Of a DNA stretch of 64,000 bases, positions 55,960 through 64,000 are shown one piece after another. The notes below the pieces were generated by a model, which saw only the letters and a list, made by a program, of their open reading frames with translations, searched no databases and was not told the DNA's origin. The stretch's first letter is position 1, and the number at the start of each line of letters is the position of its first letter. Location of the stretch: assembly GCA_002803225.1 (NCBI GenBank), contig NXFV01001911.1, forward strand, positions 62,001 through 126,000, read 5' to 3'. The translations under genes were made by a program, and so were the position numbers. Source of the DNA: Gamarada debralockiae. Its lineage: Eukaryota > Ascomycota > Leotiomycetes > Helotiales > Hyphodiscaceae.

Positions 55960-57539
55960 AGTCTACTCCTGGCGCAAGGCTCCAGGTATCCAAGACGCGT
56001 CCTGCGAAGCAGCACGATTTAATGATCAAAACAGCGAGGAACTATGCAAGAGAGCCGCTAACTTCAACTCTGAGGGTTACCGTGTGCTTCTAGTTGCCAC
56101 GAGAACTGTCGCAAACCATGAGATGGAGAACTCTACTGAACCTGAATGTCTCTCTCTCGACCGTGGCATGGTTTTAGAGGGCCTCCTTACCTTCCTTGAC
56201 CCTTTAAAGGATGACGCTAAGCCTTCTATCGCTCAGTTACAGGAACTTGGCGTTGATGTCAGAGTCTTCACTGGCGATAATCTTGGAGCCGCAATGAAAG
56301 TCTGTCGGAGCCTTGAGATTGTCAAGGAAGTTGACGAAGAGAATATCCCGGCTATCACTGGTCAGGATCTTGCCCAGCTCGATGATGATGAGTTCAAGCG
56401 TATTGTTAAGTATTGCAAGGTCTTCGCCAAGCTTACCCCTACTCAGAAGGCAAAGGTTGTCTTGTGCCTCAAGGATCTAGGAGAGGTTGTTGGCATGCTT
56501 GGTGATAGAATCAATTATTGTGTTGCACTACGCGATGCTGACGCTGGAATCACGGTCGACACTGGAGCGAATGCTGCAAAGGATTGTGCCAATGATTCGT
56601 TCCTTTCTTCCTATTCCAGACTGTTTCGGGACTCGCGAGGAGGTGTCCCTCCCATCCTCGCTTCTCCTGAAACAAAGTTGCTACTCTTATTCCTTTCCAG
56701 AAGAAGGCCTGCTGACTCCGAGATCCTGAACAGTCATCCTTATGAAGAAGGAGCTCTCGATCATCGTTGATTGTGTACGCATTGGGCGCATCACCCAAGG
56801 AAATACGTAAGTTTTGCAGTCTCTATGAGCTGGCCCAAGCTAACATCTGTTTGGCATCAAATACATTAAGATGGTGGCCTCGTCCAACTTTGGAAACGTC
56901 TTCAGTGTCTTGATCGCCAGCGCCTGGCTGCCCTACAATCCTATGACCCCCTTGCAAGTACTCATCCAAAACCTGTTGTACGACATTTCCCAAATCGCCA
57001 TTCCACGGGACCATATGGATGATGAGTTTGTCGCTATACCACAGGACTGGCACATTTGGGATCTCCTGAGATTCATTGTCGTGTTGGGACCCACATCAAG
57101 CACCATCGATGTTTGCACCTTTCTGCTCAACTGGTTCTACTACGGTATTCGCTCAGCACAGGACTCTCATATTGCTGCACTTTTCCATGCGTAAGTTCAG
57201 CAGTCCACTTCTTGCGCTACCGCGACACATGTTCTAACGTTTTAACAGCCACTGGTTCATGGAAGGTCTTCTCACCCAGACTATCATTATTAATCTTCTT
57301 CGTACCGCCAAGGTGCCGTTCCTCCAGAGCAACGCGCAAAGCCGGTCATCTACAGCACATCTATCATCAAGGCTATAGGGTTTGTTCTCCCATATATTCC
57401 AGGTCTTTCCAAAGCCTTCGGATTTGTTTGGCTAGAACCCACTTTCTTCGGATTTCTTGCTGCAGAGTTGGTCCTCTACTGCGTCAAGGTTCAGGGTTTG
57501 AAGAAGATTTATATCAAGCTTTTCAAGAAATGGCTGTAG
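55960..57539 (+). pseudogene. relic of MgtA-like Mg2+ P-type ATPase (P3B)
   Basis: The cytoplasmic and C-terminal membrane parts of a magnesium-type P-ATPase can be read in pieces. From about 55960 the frame gives FNDQNSEELCKRAANFNSEG, LTFLDPLKDDAKPSIAQLQE, VFTGDNLGAAMKVC, FAKLTPTQKAKVV and the hinge motif as GDRINYCVALRDADAGI, where GDGINDAPA is expected, so catalysis would be lost. A remnant of an intron follows 56808; the expected acceptor before AAATACATTAAG reads CAT-C instead of AG. From 56871 the next segment is clean (SSNFGNVFSVLIASAWLPYN, LIQNLLYDISQIAIP). After a GT-AG intron the HWFMEGLLTQT segment runs into a frameshift near 57330, and the rest continues in another frame to a stop at 57537. 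The N-terminal half with the DKTGT phosphorylation site is absent. Confidence 0.85.
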
Positions 57540-58520
57540 ATAATTCTGACGGAAATTCGAGCATCCGTGGTTGGACAAGTGGACGTGTGTGTATGTTCTT
57601 GTCATTCAACGTCTACGGATAGAGGTGATGAAAAGAGGAGATGTTTGTCGGATTCGTACTTTCTTTCTCGCGCTTTCCTCGCTTTGCACTACTTCTTTGC
57701 TGAGCCTCTTATGTTTCCTTGCCTTGCGACCCTTTCAAGACATTAATTGGGCATATGTCCGCCAGTCTTCAGACGCATCATGTTCCTTTTCTATCATCTT
57801 GCTTTGCGGAGACGCTAATTTGGACTTCTTAGTCTTCCTACTCTGTCTTCTGAACATACTGTACTCAGCAGCATCGCAAAGCTTGTCTAGCCAAGCTCTC
57901 CATGAAGACCGAGGCCATTAGCGCTTCGCTGTGAAGTCAACAAGTCTAAGAACCCTCTAGCCCTTTGAAGAAGCAATTCAATTGTTTTACAGCTCCAGCG
58001 GCCCCCAATCAGCCACCACCCCTAATATCCTCAACCAAGTATTCCAATTCCTCGTCTCCTGTAACCGGCTCCCTATTCGACGAAATTATAGCAATTATAC
58101 CAAGAATGCAAGCGACGTGGCACCTGCGGCCCGCCGAGCTTCTTGTGTAACGTTCATGCACTGTCAACCCAATGACAGATTAATTGCAAACTTTGATTCC
58201 AATCAAGACCAGCCATTTTCGTACTCGGTCAGCCTTATGACCTGGCCCACGAACAGGCATCTAGAAATGTCCCTTATCAGCTGCACACATTTTTAAAGTC
58301 GAGCGCTTGCTCAGCTCTCTTCCGTAGACACTTTTATTTCTCAATTCAGCTCATTCTCAGTTCTATATTTGTGGCAAACAATCTTTCTGAGATTGGCTGC
58401 AAGAAATCTTGAGGCCGGAATCTCACCATGCTCTTCTTACCCCGCATTATTCAAGTCAATTGATCAGACAGCTTTCAAGCGCGCAACATATCCCTAATCG
58501 AGAACGAAATCAAAGCAGCG
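57540..58520. other. intergenic after the ATPase relic
   Basis: Open frames of about 100 codons exist (for example 57571 and 57982) but show no family resemblance and no introns. I see no gene here. Confidence 0.4.
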
Positions 58521-58997
58521 ATGACCTCCAAACCCTCACCAGAACAATCCACGACCTCAACGACCTCTCTACCCTCCGCAACAATGCCTCAAAAATCCAA
58601 AACCAATTCTTTATCCATAGCCACCTCGCCTCTCCCTCAGTCGCGACCTCATTCAAACGCACCGTTCTCCGCTACCCCGCAACGCACTGCAAGCGATCCA
58701 TTCCCTCCACCCTCACCCTCCTTCATCAAATCATCTATCCAGCGTGTTTCGACGGAACAACCGAAATCGGCAGGACATGTAGGCAAGAACGTGAAGTTTG
58801 GGTTTGGGAGACATGCGGAGGATGGAGACAAGAGGGTGGAAGGGAAGGGGGAAGGGGGACATTCGCCAAAGACGAAACATCCTCATGAGACGCATGTTAA
58901 TGTTTATACCGAGTGTGGGAGACATAGTAATGATTGGCTTTTTGGAGGTTGGTCGGTGGGTGGGGTCGTTAAAAGGGTTTTGGGACGGAAGGATTGA
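58521..58997 (+). CDS. small Ser/Pro-rich protein, unknown
   Basis: Uninterrupted frame of 158 residues starting at ATG 58521. I do not recognise a named family. Residues 1-85 are Ser/Thr/Pro-rich and disordered. The second half looks more constrained: VGKNVKFGFGRHAED, then HETHVNVYTECGRHSNDWLF and GGWSVGGVVKRVLGRKD at the end, which has the look of a short conserved fungal domain with a Cys-Gly-Arg-His core. It may be a real small gene or the conserved end of a longer one. There is no signal peptide or membrane span. No neighbour on the same strand is close. Confidence 0.5.
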   Translation: MTSKPSPEQSTTSTTSLPSATMPQKSKTNSLSIATSPLPQSRPHSNAPFSATPQRTASDPFPPPSPSFIKSSIQRVSTEQPKSAGHVGKNVKFGFGRHAEDGDKRVEGKGEGGHSPKTKHPHETHVNVYTECGRHSNDWLFGGWSVGGVVKRVLGRKD

Positions 58998-59881
58998 CGG
59001 TGTGGAAGGAAGAAGGGGGGTGGTGAGGTTGAATGATATGATACCCCGATGATTGATGGCATGCTTATGGAGTTTGATTGGACATTGGGAGATGCGAACG
59101 TTTTCGATTTGGGCATGATTTGGGATGATGGCTTCATTAAAAAGTATTTGGAATTGGAAATTCATATAATTCGTAGTCTTTTTTTGGAGACAGAAAAGTT
59201 TGCATACAGATATTGATGTGGAAAGGAAATCTAACCCGAGTTATTTACTTCCACAATCACGCCCTTCAAAAGTATGCGAAGTGGAAAGGTGCTTGCGCTT
59301 ATTCCAATTGTAGACGCCTCTCACAAGACTTGGCGACTTCCGAGCGGTGCTAACCTCTTCCCCCTTTCATACCAAAAACATACCGCATACCTCAACTTCG
59401 GCTTGCACTCCGCCAGCCAAGAAGGTCCAGCAAGTGCCTACCTCGACTTATCATCTGTCTCCAGTAACTCATTCTCTGCCTCACTCAAGTTCATTTATGT
59501 TTACCTCATTCCCATCCTCCGAGTGACTCGAAATTGACAAAATGCTTCTGGAACTTAGATTGGAGAACAGAATGACGACAACAATACATACGACGATGAA
59601 TTGTACGGTGACAATAATACGAGTATGAGAAGGATCAGGAGAAGTAGAGGGAAGCAGGGGGCATTTGATTTAGAATCAGATGTTGAGCCGGTACAAGAAC
59701 GTTGCTTGAGAGCGACGTTTATTACTCTGCTCAAGTTGACTGGCTCTGATCGTCAGCGCAGTGAGGCCCGCCTCGATTGTAAGGAGAGCTCGATGAGACT
59801 GGCGACGGGCCGGTCTTACCCAAGTCCCATGCACCTCGAAACACACTGTTGGAGAACATCTAACAATGGAGGGAGGTGCGA
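58998..59881. other. intergenic, 3' region of multicopper oxidase
   Basis: No gene that I can support. Scattered frames of 80-130 codons have no protein-like composition. Confidence 0.4.
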
Positions 59882-62083
59882 TCAATCCGTCCCTTCTATT
59901 CCTCCCAGGCCGCAAAATTGGCTTGCTACCTTCTTTCTCTCCAAATCCTCCCCAAAAACACCGCTTTCTGTTCCCATAACTTGAAGGGCCATCGCCATAC
60001 CACCAGCATGATGCCACAGGATGTGGCAATGGAACAACCAGATCCCTTCATTATCGGCGCGAAAACGAATAACAACATAACCCTTGGCCGGGATGTAGAC
60101 TGTATCCTTTCGAACAGGGTTGCTGAGATTGTATGGCCCGCAGCGGGGAGGCTTTGAAGAGAATGGATTATATAGCGGACCGTAAATTTGGGAGCATGAG
60201 GATATGACGAAGAAGTCGAAGCCGTGCTAATAATTTTGCGTATTAGTGACCTGTATTCTGTCCAGAAGTAGATGCGGGTTAAAGAGAGACGTACGAGATG
60301 GAAAGGATGGCCGGTGAAATCTTGGTTGTTGACCACGACGTCTATCCATCGTGGCTCTTTCGAACCAGTCCATGGCGCAAGTTGATTTTTGTCCCATTCA
60401 TTCCGGTCCAGTGCTAGTAGAGGCAGTCGTGGATCGGCTTGAACTTTCCATGATGTCCGATTTATCCGCCCTTCAGGCATGTTCAAGTTTGTTGACGCGA
60501 TGACCACATTGACGTAGATCACGAAGACTTGGTCAGCTTCCGTTGGAAGGACATTGGGTGAAGCAAGGAGGCCAGTTAAATCGGAGAGCAGGAGATGATT
60601 TGGTGAAATTGAAGGTTTTCGATGAGGGACAGGCCTGCGTCCGGATAGTTTTGAGCGAGCCAAGGTAATTGGAAACGATTGGGAGGGAGTGAGAGCGATG
60701 TTTGTTATGAGGAAATTCCTGTAGCGGCAAGAGTTATGACTTCTTGATCTGAGAATTTTTCGCTGACTTACTCTTGGTCAAGTGTAACCTTGAATAGGGG
60801 GTTCTCAGCCAAACCCTCCATTTCCACAATAAAATCAACTCTTTCACCTGGGTACAGAACTCCCACTGACTCGACCATTACATCTTCCTCGACGGCGTTC
60901 CCACCGTCGAGTTGGACAGCGGACATCTTGGAACCCGGTATAGAGATCGTGAATCCGGCCAGAGACCTAGCAGCAGTAAGGTTATTTGGGTTTGGGATTT
61001 TTAGATGTGTCCACTTACCCCACATTAACCACGCGAAATCTATACTTCTTCCCTTCTGTTGCACGCAATCCTGGTATTTTTGTCTCTCCTATGCATTGGA
61101 GGCCACTTTTGGCTGCGAGCATTGAGCAATTGAATGAGCCCATTCCATTGATGAGAAGGGAATCCGGCACGGGCTCGGCTCCAGCACTTGACCAGTGTAA
61201 ATACTTCTTCAATAATGCATCGGCCGGGTTATGATACCAGTCCCCAATAAGTAGTAGCATTTCTTCGTCGTAAGCATATTTCGTAGTCTCATCTTCAATC
61301 TCAGCAGGCTTGTGCACTATGAGACCACCATATAATCCATCACCTATCTGCTCTCGGGAGTGAGAATGATACCTTAATTTGGGATCAGCACCGTCTTTTT
61401 GAAAGTATTTTAGTTTGGAATATCTTACCAAAAAGTTCCGGCTTGATCGGCATCAATATTGAATTTGTAGGTAAAGTTTCCGCCTGGAGGTATTGGGCAT
61501 TGTGTGAAGCCAACAGCCCCATCCATCTCGTTCGATCCTGTTTCGATCCTAATTAGAGGCTTTTCAACATCATCTGCTGTTCAAATATCCTTGAAAATTT
61601 ACCTGTCATATGCAAGCCGTGCCAGTGTATCGATACACCCTCGCCATCCTGTAGTTTGTTCACCACCTCCACCACAATTGTATCTCCTGACCGCGCCTCA
61701 ATCGCTGGCCCAGGGAACGCATCTTTTGCCATCAGAAAAGTATCTTCAAAGCGGAAGGTAGCGGTATTACCATTGATGAGATAGACACGTTTCTTGACTC
61801 CATCGGGGGCTCTGAAGCCAGCTGTTATCACCCAGCTGTAACTAATCGTCTTCGGATTGTGAAAAGCATGGTCTTGGGGGTGCAAAATCCCCTCGAAAGA
61901 GCGTTCATCAGCGTCAAATGACGTTGAAGATGGTAGGAGATACCAGTTTTGAAGCCAATTATTTCCGGATAAGAACTGATAATACAATTTGAGGAATAGA
62001 AGGCTGGTCACAAGAATTAAACTCGTTGTCAAGAGAAAGATTATGTTGACCTGCTTGGGGCGAACTTTCGCCCCCGAGTTCAT
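59882..62083 (-). CDS. membrane-anchored multicopper oxidase (laccase-like)
   Basis: Six exons, 62083-61603, 61537-61429, 61372-61019, 60966-60772, 60718-60295 and 60226-59882, give 635 residues. All four copper-binding blocks are present: HWHG at 153-156, WYHSH from 197, HPFHLHG from 517 (joined across intron 5), and HCHILWHHAGGM from 587. Enzymes of this family oxidise phenols or metal ions with reduction of oxygen to water. The N terminus is unusual for a laccase: a basic start (MNSGAKVRPKQ) and a single hydrophobic span at about residues 12-33 with no cleavage-like site, so the protein is probably a type II membrane protein with its catalytic part outside or in the lumen. Ferroxidases of the Fet3 class are anchored at the other end, so this is not an ordinary Fet3. 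Substrate unknown. Confidence 0.93.
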
Positions 62084-63063
62084 GGTCTTACAAGAGTACA
62101 CAGCTGCGAAAAGATGGGATGAAATCCCCACGAAAGAGAAGAAGATGTGTGATTCCAAAACGGCGATAACACGTCCAGTCACCCTTGGCCTTGTCGTGGA
62201 TTGACGCGCCCCTGCCAAGTACCATGGCTTTTAAGTAACGTAGCACAATGATACGCATCAAGCGATCTCTGCCATTGATTTGATGATGCCGAGAAACCTG
62301 GCCATCGAAAACTCAGGGTTGGAACGAGCCCCTGTCTGCCAAAAATATGCGGTGTGTTGTTAGCCATATTTAGATCACGTGATCAAATAGACACTGTGTA
62401 AATTGATGCGTTGACGGATTTAAAGCCGGCACTTGCACGCCACAGGTGCAGTTGGTGGAGAGCACCCTCAAGTTCGTGAACACCACCGTTGCATCGGAAA
62501 GCTCTAGTGCCCTATCAAATTCAGCACGTGGAGTAATCACACCTACATATTCATACGAACGAGCATAACCCCGCATTTGAAAATGAAGCTTCTCTTCGAA
62601 GTTCTCGGGGTCCCCCCATTCTTGGCTATCACCGTTCTGGCAACGTCGGTATTGTGGTATCGTGCAGCAATTGCTTCTCACAGATGTTCCCACCTTCCGA
62701 TCTGGGGAACGTCTTTGATATATCGATATTTTATTGCATGAAGTGTCGTGGGGAGAGCCAGCACGTGGATTGACAACGAATTGATTCTTACATGTACCTT
62801 CGAGTGGGGTCTAGAAACGAGGGACGGATAATTACTTCCTCTATACACTCAGGATGTTCAGAATAATCCTTCCAAGAAAAATTGCAAGGTCTTGTAGTCG
62901 GGGCAGCTTCATTGGACGTCGTCGGACAAACGTATCTTGACTCTCTTCTACGTTGCTCTCATGTTGAAGTTCCCAAGCAATATTTCTTAAGTATATGATA
63001 TTTTGCGTTTCCCAACCCAAAGTTGAGTAAAGTTCGAGCTCAGGCACTTGCTATATTATCAAT
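62084..63063. promoter_or_regulatory. divergent promoter MCO / phospholipase C with three E-boxes
   Basis: A 980-base region between divergent start codons. CACGTG occurs three times (62376-62381, 62525-62530, 62762-62767), the first inside a perfect 12-base palindrome GATCACGTGATC at 62373-62384. No coding sequence that I can support. Confidence 0.5.
62373..62384. promoter_or_regulatory. palindromic E-box GATCACGTGATC
   Basis: Perfect 12-base palindrome with a CACGTG core, 290 bases upstream of the multicopper oxidase start and about 680 upstream of the phosphoesterase start. The core matches basic helix-loop-helix sites such as those of Pho4/NUC-1. Confidence 0.4.
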
Positions 63064-64000
63064 ATGGATGTGAGAACTTCTCTCGTCGTACTCGCCCTGG
63101 CTGTTATGGTCGGTGCGGGATCACTCGCAGACGTCAAGCATGTAGTCATGATCATGTTCGAGAACAGATCCTTTGATCACGTAGGCAGCTACTAAAGCCT
63201 CTTTGCTTCCTCTAAGTTGACACGATTCCAGTATTTTGGCACGATGTCAGGAGTTCGTGGATTCTCCGATCCAAACGTTCAAGTTAATCCTACTGGATAC
63301 TCCACGTTTGAACAGTTCGTTCGTCCCTCCACCTCCCTTGACCGTTTCTAATATTTTTGAACAAAGACTATTAGACTCCGGTCTTACTACAGCGGCTGAT
63401 GTTCTCCTCCCCTGGAACGCTGCTTATCTTGGCGGTAACTGGAGTGATGCCGCACAGTGCACATGGGGTGGAAGTAATGCCTGGACCGAGAACCACGCAG
63501 CTTACAACGGTGGACTGAATGATCACTGGGCCCTGAATAATACTCCATGGAGTCTTCAATACTACACGAGGGACATTATTCCGGTTCATTTCGGGATTGC
63601 GGAAGCATTTACAGTTGCAGATATGTATCAGGTGACTGGTTTAAAGTCTTTTCCATATTTCTGACGCTGACGGAAGGTAGCAATCCGTCATGGCTTGCAC
63701 AAATCCCAACCGTGTCACGTGGATGAGTGGATCAGTCAATGTTCCCGGAGGTCCACAAAGCCCTGATGAAGGCGGAACTCTGTTGCAGAATTCTTGCACA
63801 CCAGGTAACCTCAACTATCCTACGTTTCTTTGGTTTTGAGCTAATTCGGTTAGGTTGTGATATTGTCAGCCCGCCCATCGACTGCTGTCCCCTGAAATGG
63901 AAGACCTACGCTGAGGTAGGCATTGAGCACGCACATCTTATTTGCTCTCAATATCACGAGAAATTCATGCTAATTTGTTGCTAGTATCTTCAAGATGCTG
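63064..64000 (+). CDS. phospholipase C-type phosphoesterase (5' part)
   Basis: Secreted phosphoesterase of the non-haemolytic phospholipase C / acid phosphatase superfamily, cut off by the window end. Exons are inferred at 63064-63180, 63232-63314, 63367-63631, 63681-63804, 63854-63915 and 63985 onward. The start encodes a signal peptide (MDVRTSLVVLALAVMVGAG, cleavage likely after SLA). The metal-site motif follows at once, VKHVVMIMFENRSFDHYFGT, then GVRGFSDPN. Later blocks are NAAYLGGNWSDAAQCTWGGS, ENHAAYNGGLNDHW, GIAEAFTVADMYQ, CTNPNRVTWMSGSVN and PLKWKTYAEYLQDA. Five introns fall in the first 940 bases. Intron 2 has an unusual donor, GTTCGT, chosen because it alone keeps frame. The product could release phosphate or phosphocholine outside the cell. 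Confidence 0.9.

Noticed and set aside
57982..58296. 104-codon frame after the ATPase relic
   Set aside because: Composition looks random, no homology is recognised and there is no promoter cue.
62370..62693. 107-codon minus-strand frame upstream of the oxidase
   Set aside because: It covers the shared promoter with its E-boxes and shows no family features.

Overview
This window is nuclear DNA of a filamentous ascomycete. The genes are interrupted by short introns (mostly 45-70 bases) with fungal branch sites such as CTAAC or CTAAT. The gene set includes a DASH-complex subunit (Dad3), fungal Sfi1, a Zn2Cys6 transcription factor, a HET-domain protein and a HeLo-domain protein, the last two typical of filamentous ascomycetes. 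Protein character suggests Leotiomycetes, but that placement is an inference. There are no tRNAs, rRNAs, CRISPR arrays or intact transposons that I can support.

Layout, left half (1-41 kb), mostly conserved housekeeping genes: USO1 (ER-Golgi tether), ILS1 (cytosolic isoleucyl-tRNA synthetase) and a SNF12/SMARCD-type SWI/SNF subunit on +; an SDR oxidoreductase and a PDK1/Pkh-type kinase on -; a disordered repeat protein and an OPT transporter (YGL114W-like) on +; RAV1 (V-ATPase assembly), SFI1 (spindle pole body) and HYM1/MO25 on -; an RMT3/PRMT3 arginine methyltransferase on +; a flavin split-barrel protein on -; a long coiled-coil protein on +; and an ABCG half-transporter on -.

Right half (41.9-64 kb), more accessory: a frameshifted SDR pseudogene; a HeLo-pseudokinase protein divergent from a Zn2Cys6 regulator; DAD3 and mitochondrial uS5m; a HET-domain incompatibility-type protein; a 2.4-kb gene-poor stretch with a 15-bp tandem repeat; a decayed MgtA-like Mg2+ P-type ATPase; a small Ser/Pro-rich protein; and a membrane-anchored multicopper oxidase divergent from a secreted phospholipase C-type phosphoesterase that runs off the window end. 

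I reconstructed 46 introns by joining reading frames across splice sites. Four of them (USO1 intron 3, ILS1 intron 1, HYM1 introns 2 and 3) use GC-AG borders, more than the roughly 1 percent usual in fungi. The most notable biology is the HeLo domain fused to a degenerate kinase fold, an architecture recalling MLKL, the executioner of necroptosis, close to a HET-domain gene. Two dying genes (SDR and Mg2+-ATPase) mark the right half as the more changeable part.
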